From the NCBI GenBank assembly GCA_022478985.1, contig JAKSZP010009287.1:1-64000 (forward strand): 64,000 nt of DNA, given 5' to 3'. Below, in pieces: positions 11,488-22,019 of this stretch; positions within the stretch are counted from its first letter, which is position 1, and each line of letters begins with the position of its first letter. The position numbers were made by a program, and so were the translations under genes. Origin of the DNA: Massospora cicadina. Lineage: Eukaryota; Entomophthoromycota; Entomophthoromycetes; Entomophthorales; Entomophthoraceae. Below the pieces are notes generated by a model. The model was not told where the DNA came from. It ran no database searches and saw only the letters and a program-made list of their open reading frames with translations.

Positions 11488-11735
11488 CTGCAGCTGCTTT
11501 GAATTGAGATGCTAAGTCGTTTGTGTGTATAAAGGATCAACATATTGATCCATCAGATGTCCAATTTAGGAAACTAGAAACCAGTAGCCATACGCATGAT
11601 AATACCACACTCTATTATCTATTTCCTGCGCCTACACAAATCAAAAACTGATTGATACGATCCAGCTCAGGAAAAGTGCGCTTTAAGTTGAGATGATTTT
11701 GAAATTTATGGACCTTTCATAAAGAATTCTAAATT
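11488..11735 (-). pseudogene. Upstream exon-like segments of the homeodomain relic
   Basis: Reading the minus strand downward from about 11735, one frame gives FQNHLNLKRTFPELDRINQF, followed by a GTGTAGG...TTTCTAG stretch that could be a short intron of about 64 bp. Next come protein-like pieces in changing frames, including SFIHTNDLASQFKAAAVDAE. The pieces are collinear with the homeodomain frame but carry stops. I read them as the decayed N-terminal part of the same gene. Splicing cannot be confirmed from sequence alone. Confidence 0.35.
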
Positions 11736-12094
11736 GTGCTATTTATTTCATCGAGTTGTCTCTAAAGCAAGAATCATATTTATAATAAAGTTTCACCTCA
11801 AACGGGACCCAAAGCTTAAACCGCTCAGCTCTAAAATTCAAAATCCAAATTTATCCGAATCAGGTAAATTCAAGGTTTCGATTAAACAATTCATAAATAC
11901 GCGAACAAGCTAAGATGGATACTCGCAAACCATTACTTTATAAGTACGAATACTAGTTTTTGTAATCAAGAAACATATATTTTTTCAAGGTGAATATATA
12001 ATGCTAGCCAGTTTTAGCTTTGTTTGGGTTTATAATTTACCAGACGATTTTAATCGATTGGTTTAGTTTTTATATTGGTAGGTGGCCATCGATA

Positions 12095-12540
12095 AGTTTA
12101 GAAACCAACAACCTATCAAATTAACCAGCCACCGACTACTTGACAAAATTATTCAACCTAGCATTCAACCAAAAACCACCAACCACTCGGCCAAAATAAT
12201 TGAACTATCGAATTAATTAAACATCAGCCATTTAACCAAAACCAATTGAACCTATTAAATCAGCCAAAAATTACCAACCGCACAGCTAAACCCAATTAAA
12301 ACTATTGAATTAACTAAACATCACGATTTTCCCAAAAACTAATTGAAGCTATCTAATCAATCAAAATTCACCAACTACTTACCTGAAACCATTGAGCGTA
12401 TCGAATCAACCAAAAATCACTAATCTCTCAGCTAAAACCAATTGAACCTATATATAAGCTAAAAACTATTAACTGCCTACCACAACCAATGAACTTATCG
12501 AATCAAAAAATAATACCAAAACGCTCGGCCGAAATGATAT
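12095..12540 (+). repeat. Degenerate ~49-bp minisatellite, A/C-rich strand
   Basis: About eight imperfect units share the core AATTGAACCTATCGAATCAA followed by CCAAAAATCACCAACCACTC. Cores recur near 12201, 12244, 12294, 12341, 12391, 12440 and 12488, spaced mostly 47-50 bp apart. The plus strand is poor in G. A related sequence in inverted orientation lies just upstream, near 12050-12080. There is no coding potential. Confidence 0.75.
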
Positions 12541-13000
12541 AGTGATTACTACCAAAATCATGATTCGTTTTAAAAACGCATATATAATTTTAATAATATT
12601 CTTATGTTTTTTAAAAAATAGCCCATGACCCTTCTCAAAATCCATAAAGTATTTGTGCCAAGTTTGGCTATTTTTGCTTCAATTGTTCAAGAGATAATGT
12701 GTCTCATACATACACACAATGATTTTTATTTTATAGATAAGCTATCCTTTGACTGATAAATTAAAGCTGAATATCCTATTTAAAGTTTACTGCATAATTT
12801 GTATAAAACACTATCAAGTAGCAGTAACTAAATTGTATCGAGCTACCAGTTACAATATAAAATATTATGATTTTCTGAATGAAATACAGAAGCTCAATTT
12901 TCTTTGCGCTATACCCTTTTAACGGTTTACTTATTTTTAGCATAAAAACGGTTACTTTTATTGAACTATTCAAATATAAAGTAAACGAGTAAACGAGGCG

Positions 13001-13039
13001 GGTTGATTTTAAACAAATATACCACGCCGATTTTTTTAA
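13001..13039 (-). mobile_element. SINE1 copy 3, 39-bp 5'-truncated stub
   Basis: On the minus strand this reads TCGGCGTGGTATATTTGT, then TTAAAATCAACC, matching the 3' end of the SINE1 copies at 21864-22004 and 22968-23101. It is bounded by perfect 13-bp duplications AGTAAACGAGGCG at 12988-13000 and 13040-13052. Severe 5' truncation with a long duplication is typical of LINE-type target-primed integration. Confidence 0.72.
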
Positions 13040-13052
13040 AGTAAACGAGGCG

Positions 13053-13926
13053 TACTATTCATATAGATTTATAATGTAATTTGATAAGGTAATTTTGTAG
13101 GTTGTGACTTTAATGCCTAAAACTATTATGCATAGTTTTAACCAACCAAATTAAATATTCTTCAGATCTTAGAGGCATCAAAAAAGTCACCTTTACTTGG
13201 AACTCTACGTTTGCTCGAAATTGTCATTATTCAAATCATCATATAAGTTTGAAACATATTTTTTATTAAATTATGTTTATTAGTTAAAGCCCATCAAAAG
13301 TTCATAAAATGAATCGAAATTGTGTGCCCTAACGGGCACACAAAAACTCAAAAATGAATCGAAACATGTGGACCTTAAGTTAAACGACCAGCTTCGACGT
13401 GCCGCTTTGTACCGCCAATCCCAGTTTAGCAATACGTTGTATAAAGCGATGGATTGATTCTATATTAAGCAGCATCTTTAATTGGCTAAATATTGATACA
13501 ACATATGATGTCATGTTCAAAGCAAACTGAGCAGTTTTTATATATTGACCAACCCTCTACCCCTGCTGCAAGTTATCTATGGGACCAAGTTGGGTATAAG
13601 ATGCCTTCCAAGTCATAATCAGGCTTAATTCCTTACACGTAAACTCAATGTGACTATCAGCTATCAATAGATTCTAAATTCAGTTTAGGCTAATAAAAGT
13701 AATTTTTGATACAAATAGGCTCCAATTGCAAACTGGTTGGCCCACAAAATTCTATCTTACGAATAGTTAGTTCTGGCAATTTCTGTTTGAAAGCGAGCGC
13801 CTAAAGTTCAAATTCAAAATCTTTTAATTTAAAATTTATATCATTTTTACTAGATGAGCTTCATCTTATATGAAATCCAAATTGGTGGTTAATATCTGGA
13901 TGCTAAATCAACTAAATTGATAGGAG
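13053..13926. other. Non-coding stretch
   Basis: AT-rich sequence with no recognisable coding, structural or terminal-repeat signal. Confidence 0.5.
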
Positions 13927-13944
13927 AAATAAGTCTCTCACATT
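13927..13944. repeat. Target-site duplication of ORF1-only copy 1 (left)
   Basis: AAATAAGTCTCTCACATT is repeated exactly at 15871-15888. An 18-bp perfect duplication indicates LINE-type integration. Confidence 0.88.
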
Positions 13945-14186
13945 GAAACTTTTCTTTCTGCTTGAACTCACTTTCAAGCAAATTTATATAAAAGTTTAAT
14001 TTTATCCACTGCCACCTGGCCACAACCTTTTCCCACTTGATATCAGAGGATCTGCTGCCTGCTGCTCCAGTGTGAGGCAGTGGTGATCCACCTCCCAGCA
14101 CTTTCTGCCCAGCAGGGAAATAAAGGCAGATGGGCTCAAATAGTCTACCAAACTCTACTGACTGATTTGTCCTCCCATGGGACTTA

Positions 14187-15205
14187 GTGCTTCACCTTGT
14201 GTGTATCCACCCAACTCACCCCCATCCTCTCACCCTACCTAAATCCACCATTTGTTATTGCCTCTGTATTGACTATAGGTATTTATTCCTATATGCCAAC
14301 AAGGAAATTATTAAACTTGCCACTGCTACCTTTGTGCTGGCTGACTTCATTGATTTCTGCCCTTATAAGGGCTATTTTGATATAGGCTTCCCAATAGAAG
14401 CAGATGCTGCAGTGGTAGCATTGACTCCATTCAGTTATAAAAATACCCCTATCCCCACCACCCAAACTCATCTCCCTGATGACACCACTCTAGTGGTATC
14501 ATTTACCAACCTCCCTTTGCATCTCCCACCCCAAATTCTTTACAACGAGTTGATGACCAGGCTTTTGTCTTATGGCACTCAGCCCAACCTGGTCTTTGCT
14601 ATTCCTTCTGGTGTAGAGCACCTTGCAGGCCCTCACACCACTGCCACTATTATTCCCCACCACCCTACCATCATGCAACAAATCCTATGTGTGCTCATAT
14701 TGCTGCAGCACCTGAGCATTTCTTTTGGGCTCATGTCAATTGTAGTCAACTGATTTGCCCCATTTGTTTTGCTCTTGACTATACTAAACGGTCATGCCCC
14801 TATGTCAATTCCCTCAGTTCAATTTCTGAACCCATTTTGGCATCATCTGAATGGTGTGTTTTGTTGCCCCCTCCTTCCCAACATTCTCACATATTGACCC
14901 AACATGGGAAGTCAGCCCCCTCCAAATCCTCCAGACACACTCCCCACCCTGGGCACCAACTACCCAATCAGAGTCAGGCTTGGACCACCATTAATACCCA
15001 AGGACTCCAATTGAATCCTACCCTCCCAAATTCTCCATCCACTATTCATATAAACCAGAATCCTTGGGAGCTATTGGATGAGGTTGATGAGACAGGTGGA
15101 ATTCTCATAAATAAGGATGCTGAAACTGGTGAAGAAAGCCCAATCAATTATGATTTAGCTGAATTTTACAATTCAGATTTTGAAAAATCCTTTTACCCCA
15201 AATGA
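14187..15205 (+). pseudogene. ORF1-like RNA-binding protein, copy 1 (N-terminal domain, zinc knuckle, linker)
   Basis: The frame 14187-14753 gives a domain with YRYLFLYANKEIIKLATATF, then PYKGYFDIGFPIEADAA, TTQTHLPDDTTLVVSFTNLP and VFAIPSGVEHLAGP. All of these have counterparts in copy 2. A zinc knuckle follows in a shifted frame at 14756-14797, CPICFALDYTKRSC; the histidine of CX2CX4HX4C is Tyr, a CAC-to-TAC change relative to copy 2. An acidic linker (ELLDEVDETGGILINKD) closes this part at 15205. In LINEs such proteins bind the element RNA. The frameshift near 14753 shows decay. Confidence 0.68.
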
Positions 15206-15313
15206 TATGCTCCTAAACCCAATGCTACCCCCTACCAAAGTGACCACCAGCTTGCCATTGCAGTGGTGGCCTCACCCCTTTGCAGCCAGCTCTGCAAAGC
15301 AGTATCCTGATCA

Positions 15314-15740
15314 ATGGCTCAGTTCAGTAAAGGGCTGAGCACAATTGACTTCCCCCCTTATTTTCCCAAAGTGGCACAGGAGGAAATCTCCAAATTGCTG
15401 GATGTTGCCAAAACTGCTGTCATGCATGTGGCAAGACTAACTGAATTCAACCCAGCCTCTAAAACTACCCTCCAAATGCTTGCCAGCTTGGCCCAACTCC
15501 CAGATGCCCGCATTCAAGTGGAGCATCATGCGGCGGAGTTAATGGAGGCTGTCTTCTAAGCTGATCTTGAGGTAAGTAACCAATATTTCACCTGTCTCCA
15601 TCCCCACCATGATGATGCCCCAATGCCATGGCTCTCTGTGCTTATCCGCTTCTACAACAACTGTGATTCTTCCCAACTTGCTGAGCCTGTAGAAGAACTG
15701 CCTGACCCTCCCTCCCCCTCTTCCATGGTGGTCTAGCAGT
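15314..15740 (+). pseudogene. ORF1-like protein, copy 1 (C-terminal helical domain)
   Basis: The segment reads SKLLDVAKTAVMHVARLTEF, then RIQVEHHAAELMEAVF, a stop, and on to DAPMPWLSVLIRFYN and EELPDPPSP. Copy 2 has CIQAEHHIAKLTEALIQAQ, DAPTPLLSALVRLYN and DDLPDPPHPLP in the same order. The heptad-like helices suggest a coiled coil for oligomerisation. Conservation of this module in both copies supports a once-selected protein. The single stop at 15557 is TAA. Confidence 0.62.
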
Positions 15741-15888
15741 CTTCGCTACCTGCCTGGTGAGAGGTTTTTTTGCTTTGTCTCGTTTGTTTGTTGCCCGGTG
15801 GTGTGGGTTTATCACGTTTTATTGGCAATGTCCATCCCCTGGTCAGCGTGCCTCAAATAAATTTAAATTTAAATAAGTCTCTCACATT

Positions 15889-16577
15889 CCTAATTTTAAC
15901 CATCCAATGAAAAAATATTACCTCAGTTATTGGAGATAGCATTTAAATGGGTAGTTCCACCCATTTTTAGCCTTGATGTTTGTCCATCAACATTACTGGA
16001 TTATCTTTCATTTAAATTACAAGCATTATGATTAAAGTTTGTCTAATCAACATGATGAAAATTTAACATTCTTACTTTTTATTGATACCAAAATTAAGTC
16101 CTTACATGACTTAACTAGTAAAAGTTTGATATAGTATATATTTATCCAAATTAAATTTTAATAGTCAAAATTTTACATCCAAATAACACAGTCAAATCAT
16201 TTCATGCTGTCACACATATTTGGATATATAATCTACAGGGAATTTTAGAAAACAGAGCGTCTTGACATATTCCTCAGATCAAATTAACCTAATAGAAAGA
16301 TTACTGACTAAACCTAAAAGTTAAATCTAGTATCAAATTATAATATGTCACAACCTCTAAAAAGTAATCTATCTGATGCATAAACAATTCTTATAAAGTG
16401 TAAATATTTTACCATCTTATAATTGGGTACCCGTTTTTGAACTTAGCTTTAATATAAGGTGTACCAACCCAGGCAAGGGTCAACAAGGACAGTAAAGTAG
16501 TTTGGGTTAATCTAAATTGATTATGCACCAGCTATTTCCTACCATATTTAGTAAAGCAGTATAGCATGTCTTTTAAC
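15889..16577. other. Non-coding stretch
   Basis: AT-rich; no gene, SINE head or terminal repeat recognised. Confidence 0.5.
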
Positions 16578-16582
16578 TTCAC

Positions 16583-17580
16583 TGTCATGGAGCTTACTGA
16601 TAATAATAGGACTTTACTGCCCCTCAGGATGTGTTACCACCCATGCAAGAGCCAGAATACTGCTAGTACAGCCATCCAAAAAGTTTGATGCAACATGAGT
16701 AGGGAAAGTATTAACACCTGTAAGGTAATCCAAAATTAGACTTCATGGCTGAAAAATCATATCAAACATTTTAATTTAATTAAAATTGAGAAAGACAAAG
16801 TTATTACGTCTAATTAACTAAGGCAAGAAAATAGAAAAAATGAAGCAACAGCAGTACCTGTTGGGGTTTGCTACCTTATAAACTCAATATGTAGGGAAAT
16901 GGTAAAAGTCATTAGTGCCTGGAGAATACTTTTGCAATAGGACAATGGAGGATTGATACACTAATCTGCTACCAACGTTGATTTAGATTCAGCTCAACCA
17001 GCCAGATCAATATCAAATTTTTTGAAAGGATTTTTTCCACATGATTCTGCCTCACAAACTAGTGACATTTTGTGCAACAGCTGACAGGGTGCACTCAAGG
17101 CCAGGGCAGATATGGGTGGTCCTATTTCAGAAATCAAATAGGTTTGGCTCACCAGAACTTGTTAGAGGTGGATTCACCTTCACCGGTGATAGGATGGGAG
17201 GTTGGAGGGGCAATTTTGAGTCTGAGGGCAATTTAAATGATTCTAGATTGTCCAACATTGACTTTCCCTTAATAACAGGACTTGAACTAGGTGTTAATAC
17301 CTTCTGGCAGGGTGAGGATATGAGCCCTTGCTGTGAGCGATGGCTCTTAGCCACCACCACCTCCAGAAACCCCCATTGATCTTCACCACTAATCCCTTGG
17401 TGGTGAGTGAGGAGATAAGGAACGACCTTTAAGGGGTAAGTCGTCATCCACCTTTCAATAACCATATGGTCTAGGTCATCTTGGTTGGTAAGGGGGTGAA
17501 CATGATCATTGGCCCCCTTTTTGGTTCTTAATGGATTCTCTTCCCTGTTATGATGCATGAGGTGCTCCCCAGGACTTTCA
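16583..17580 (-). mobile_element. Solo LTR F2
   Basis: The 998-bp unit is flanked by perfect 5-bp duplications TTCAC (16578-16582 and 17581-17585). Read on the minus strand it has TG...CA ends (TGAAAGTCCTGGGG ... CTCCATGACA). It shares both ends and its 5' half with F1. No internal Gypsy domains or second LTR are nearby, so it is best read as a solo LTR left by LTR-LTR recombination. Confidence 0.82.
17127..17580 (-). CDS. LTR-resident reading frame in F2 (unknown protein)
   Basis: A frame of about 150 codons runs from the 5' terminus of the LTR (ESPGEHLMHHNREENPLRT) to about 17127. The middle block LTNQDDLDHMVIERWMTTYP parallels LVTQGNLTHIVDERWVTALP in F1, and both end in a Pro-rich segment (SKLPLQPPILSP here). 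The two annotated extra residues at the start come from flanking DNA. Function is unknown. Preservation of an open frame at the same place in two diverged copies is suggestive only. Confidence 0.4.
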
Positions 17581-17585
17581 TTCAC

Positions 17586-18354
17586 TTCTAGCTATTTTAA
17601 TCTAAGGGATGTCCAAATCCTAATAGCTGTAGCTAAATAACATGACTATGACTTAGACATTTTAAATAGTTATATTTCCTTTCCTTAAGGCATTATTTTA
17701 AATTTAATTGATAAAATAGATTTAACAAATCAATCTTGTCCTTATTGTACTAGTGAATAAGAGATAAGTAAGTGACAAATACACTGATTTGTACCCATTT
17801 TTATCTGTAGTGATGGTTTGATATGATCTAAAAGGACAAGTTTCTCAACTCAAAATTCCATGAAAATAAGGACAATATATCCCATCCAGAGACTATCATA
17901 AGATGGCCTAAGATTGCCACTTGTCAAGTAATATCAGCTATATATCCTTAAGTCCAGTCATTTACATAAAGTCCACATCACCTTTGGTATTAGAACTGGC
18001 GCTTAGGTATCAAATCTAACTTCTCAGGATGGTAGGCACACAAATAACAATGTAGTGTTTGAAGACAGTGACCTTAAAAATTTTGCACAATAAAACCTTG
18101 TTATTAAAAGCAGGGTTTATTAGTCTAAAAAGAAATTTATAGTATCTGTAACAAATGACAATTGTACATGAATTTTCCTAAGGTTGGGACTTAGAAAATT
18201 TACTGTGCTGATGGCTGCAATATTTTTCTCTTAAAAGAATTAATTGTTAAATTAATAAAAATAAAGGTATTTTAAATATGTTTTGTTTTTTGGTGAATTT
18301 ATTGAAGTTTAGGATCCCAATCCACCAGCTAGCAGTTGCTGGGACGCTGACATT
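17586..18354. other. Non-coding stretch
   Basis: AT-rich DNA without recognisable features. Confidence 0.5.
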
Positions 18355-19533
18355 ATGTAGGATTTGATGCATATATTAATGATAATTAGTAAATCTCTAG
18401 CTGATCTACATTTTATCAGTTGAGGGATCAGTTGAAAGTATGTTCTTGTAAACTTTTGGGTTTACTACACATGTTTGAGGTGTGCATTGGATATATAGTT
18501 GATTATAATAGATGTGGGTATGTGATAATTGTATAAGGCAATTATCCTAGCTGAGATCTTCACAACCAAATGTATCTATTCCAATCAGGTTTTATCCTAT
18601 AGACAATTACTGAAAATCTCCTCTAACCAACTTGAAGGTACTCGGAAACAATCCAGATAAGAGATCTTATCCCTTCAACTCTAATCCCAATAGTTGGTAA
18701 ACCTAAAAAAGAGTACTTCTACCTCCCATCTTGACACATGAGATCTTGAGAATACCAGACAATTAGATATAAAAAACTAAACGCTCAAACTCTTTTTAGT
18801 AGAACAATAAAACAACTGTATTACTATCTAAAAGTTTTGTCTTCTGAAAGTGTCTGTGTTTACTTAAATGGATTATATGATTTATATAGGGAAATTTGGT
18901 GCCCAACTCTTCTGTTGGCTCATAATGGAAATGGAATCCATTGCCAATGAATTAGCCATCATAAATTACACCAATAATGATGATGCATCTGTTCACCCAT
19001 CTACCTAGTATTATCCACCACCAACTAGATTACAAGCCATCCTGGGTTAAAAATATAGTGTACCAACGCCTTTATCTAATACCAGCTGATTAACCTTAGA
19101 AGCTAGCAACCTGCTTAGTTATTGGGATCATTTGATAATAATAGCAGGTTGCATTTCATTTTAGGCTAACCTGCAAGAAGCTTCCAATAAAAGTATTGTC
19201 AATGCTTCAGCAACTGCCAATGAATACTTATTAGTAGCAAAAACCCTGATTGATCTGCACAGGAATTTTAATTACTGATAGTTAAACTAACAATTGAAAC
19301 AATTAAAACATTGTTGGGGATTGTTCTCAATGGAACATCAATAATCCAGAAGAATCAAATCTGGAAAATTAGTTAATATCCTATTGTAAGTTAAATCAAA
19401 CAATAGTCACCAGGGTAATGATAACTCCCACATCTGCTATGGGTTTTCATATAACAATTTGTCCTGAAAGTATAAACATCTAATATATTATAATATTAAT
19501 CTGGATAATGTGAGCTTTTAAAAAATCTCAACA
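18355..19533 (-). repeat. Probable old LTR related to element E
   Basis: The block around 18890-18960 (GGGAAATTTGGTGCCCAACT, then a TTGGC and CCATTGCCAATGAATTA segment) aligns with the E LTRs at 49480-49540 and 60205-60270. The right end TCTCAACACATCC resembles the E LTR end ATATCAACACATCC. The left boundary (TGTAGGATTT) is a guess and no target duplication was found. It may be the 3' LTR of the minus-strand gag relic H, or a solo LTR. Confidence 0.45.
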
Positions 19534-19740
19534 CATCCACCACTTGACCAGATTATTTGGCAAAGATAAGGTTTGGGAGGCAGATGCCGCTTCATTATTC
19601 TGGCCTGAATCAGCCAGCATGGTTTAAAGTTTATCTCAGTAGAGCTAGCTATTTTTCTTCTTTCTTGATGTATCTTTTCATGCCTATTCTCAGAAGAGTG
19701 GTTCCTCTTCTTCTCCTTATGTTTGCTGCCACCTCCTTTG

Positions 19741-19914
19741 AGAGTGGTTCCACAGCTACACGCTGCATAAGAACTAATTTGGTTGATCTTACCAATAATA
19801 TTTCCTTGAAGCTTGTTTCCCCCCAGGTCAGGGCTCTCACAGCTACACTCTGTACCAGGATCATTCAGTCAATCTTAAGACGAATTCCTTAACATCTGTA
19901 TCCCCCAGGTCAGG
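19741..19914. repeat. Imperfect tandem duplication, ~85-bp unit
   Basis: Two adjacent units each run from CACAGCTACAC(G/T)CTG to CCCCAGGTCAGG (cores at 19750 and 19839; ends at 19832 and 19914). Units differ by substitutions and small indels. A 111-codon open stretch (19557-19892) crosses both but shows no known domain. Confidence 0.55.
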
Positions 19915-20001
19915 AAACATATAAATTAATCAGTGAAAATCTTTTAAAATTGTGAGTTTTCACAGCAAACCCAGTTTTGACACAAGCTGGTCCTGCCAAT
20001 T

Positions 20002-20279
20002 TTTTATTCAAGATGGGCCAACCTATGGAAAATACCGCACCAATGAAGTGGATTTGAATTAATGGGAAAGGAGGATAAAACCCAGAAAACCTCTATGTGT
20101 GGCATAGGATAGGCCAGGAACTCCATGGACTGCATTGCTATTCTCTATCTCTTTTTGGGGCATTTGTGCACAATGCCAACACAGCCATAATCATCCCCTG
20201 CCCAAAGTTCATCTACCAGGATCAAACTTGGGGAGGCAATGGTAGAGGGTCCATATTTTACCACTGGAGCATCCTCCCT
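20002..20279 (-). mobile_element. SINE2 copy 1
   Basis: The 278-bp unit is bounded by 15-bp duplications CTGGTCCTGCCAATT (19987-20001) and CTGGTCCTGACAATT (20280-20294), which differ at one base. On the minus strand it starts AGGGAGGATGCTCCAGTGGT, ends GGTTGGCCCATCTTGAATAA, and shares its start and end with the copy at 44728. Pol III-like boxes are visible: GGTAAAATATGG (A-box-like, decayed) and AGTTTGATCC (B-box-like). The identical 5' start in both copies supports a SINE rather than a truncated LINE. Confidence 0.75.
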
Positions 20280-20294
20280 CTGGTCCTGACAATT

Positions 20295-21100
20295 GTTCAC
20301 ACTCTTCTTTACTTCTGTCATAATTCATCCCCCTTCTATCCACAAGTCAACAGAAGGGGGAACACAGCCAGATTCACTCAATAATGAAAATATAAAAAAA
20401 TAATTATAATTTGAGTATAAATTTATAATTTTCTAATTTTTCCAAAGATGATCTCCTTGAAAGAATGTTGCAATTGGCGCTTGGGCGTTGATGCATATCT
20501 GCACAGGCTGGATACTTTATAATAAACTAAAAGGAACTGTATGAGGACATTAACCCTTATAATAATAATATAAAATCTATTACTAAAGGCCTTTATTTTA
20601 ACAGCTGTAATAAGCTAGGTGAAATAAAATATTCTTAATTTACCATTCCATCATAATAAACTACAAAGTAATGTACCAAGCAGTGCATAGCTAATATAAA
20701 AAATGGTATAAAACATTGGCTTGGAACTTTTGGAACAAAACCCAAAATGATTATTTTTACGTTATTGGGACAAGGGAGAAATTAAAATAACTTAAAAAGG
20801 GATAGAATCTATGACACTGTAGAACCTTGTAAATCATTAGTATGTGATTTGGGGGTGTTTCTGGCAGGGTAGTAAGGATTTAACCCTTGGTAGCTTCCAG
20901 CTACATATAAAAACATGGGCGCATGTGCAATGTAATCTGCCATAACTTTATTTAACAGATTAACATCAGCGTCAGGGCAATCCATCATAAATTAATTTAA
21001 CATATCAATTTTGGCATCAAGGCTGGAGAAATTGAAACTTTCATTTAAAATACAGATTGAATAAATTAAGATATTGGAATGTTTGGTCAGACCAAATTCC
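20295..21100. other. Non-coding stretch
   Basis: AT-rich; no coding or repeat boundary recognised. Confidence 0.45.
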
Positions 21101-21863
21101 AACAAATATAATCTTTTTTCATATATATCCTTTTCTTTAATAATTCTTTCTCTATATTTTTTATTCTATAATAAGTTTTTCTATCTTTTTTCTTAGATCT
21201 AATACTATAAGTGTTTGCTATGGACCTGATCCACTATATGACCATCAGTGATGCTTTTTAGCATATAGGAATCTGTCACCATCTTGGCACTAATTTTAAT
21301 AATCCCAACTATTAAGAATTTTTATCCCACCTTATCACTAACTTTGACAGGTACAAATTTTAATCCATCTGTCATGTGAAGTTGGCACTTGATTCATCTG
21401 GTATCATTATAAGTGACTTTAACTTATGGTAAAAAAACTATTTGAACAGATTTCTCATCTTTCTACATTATTTGAAACTTGTCATTACTCACCATTCCTA
21501 ATGTTCAAATTAAACTTAATAACAGACCTGAAAAATCATCCTTTAATTTGTAGGGATTGGTATGGAAATTTTAGAATCATCTAACCTCAACTTTAGTAAA
21601 ATAATTATGTTCTCAGCATTTAATTCCTTTTCTATTGATAAAACTTGTTCAATCATCTTCATTTTTGATTTTTATTTTGTGACAGCATTTACACTTGACA
21701 TTAAGATTTGATATAGTGGATCCTCTCCTAATCATATGCAATTGAATTTAGAATATATCTACTTTATCTTGTCAGATATCTGGCAGAACAGTATTAAATG
21801 CAGCAATAGACTGTTAAAAATTTAGACTGATGAACCTTTATCTAAATCTTTAACAGTTTTCTT

Positions 21864-22004
21864 GAGGAGTGGTAGCATAGTGGGGTGATTCCTGCTTCAT
21901 TCTGGGTTGGGATTTTGATTAAAATAGGTTTGAAACCAGCACAGGCTAAAAAACTTGGAGAGGTATATTTGTTTCAAGGTTGACCCACCTAGTTTAATTT
22001 TTTA
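21864..22004 (+). mobile_element. SINE1 copy 1 (tRNA-derived head)
   Basis: The 141-bp unit is flanked by perfect 13-bp duplications TAACAGTTTTCTT (21851-21863 and 22005-22017). The head carries an A box (GGTAGCATAGTGG, 21871-21883) and a B box (GGTTTGAAACC, 21927-21937, one C-to-T from the tRNA consensus) at tRNA-like spacing. The 3' part ends AAGGTTGACCCACCTAG plus a T-rich tail. Transcription by RNA polymerase III and LINE-mediated retroposition follow from the family type. Confidence 0.88.
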
Positions 22005-22019
22005 TAACAGTTTTCTTTT

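Larger units (their letters stand above)
13945..15870 (+). mobile_element. ORF1-only LINE-like element, copy 1
   Basis: The 1926-bp unit is bounded by 18-bp target duplications. It starts GAAACTTTTCTTTCTGCTTGA, like copy 2 (AAGCTTTTCTTTCCACTTGA at 55655), and ends TGTCCATCCCCTGGTCAGCG plus an A/T-rich tail. It encodes a LINE ORF1-like protein but has no endonuclease or reverse transcriptase. Equal size and ends in two diverged copies argue against random 3' truncation of a longer LINE. Compare mammalian HAL1 (half-LINE) elements, which carry ORF1 only. Mobilisation by a LINE in trans is inference. Confidence 0.8.

Noticed and set aside
18355..19533. Assignment as a clean solo LTR.
   Set aside because: Left edge and target duplication could not be found; kept only as a probable related LTR.
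19557..19892. 111-codon plus-strand open stretch.
   Set aside because: It crosses a local tandem duplication, starts at a non-ATG codon and shows no known domain; probably incidental.
21864..21940. Possible tRNA gene from the A and B boxes.
   Set aside because: No closing acceptor stem, and the unit has a SINE body, tail and target duplications.
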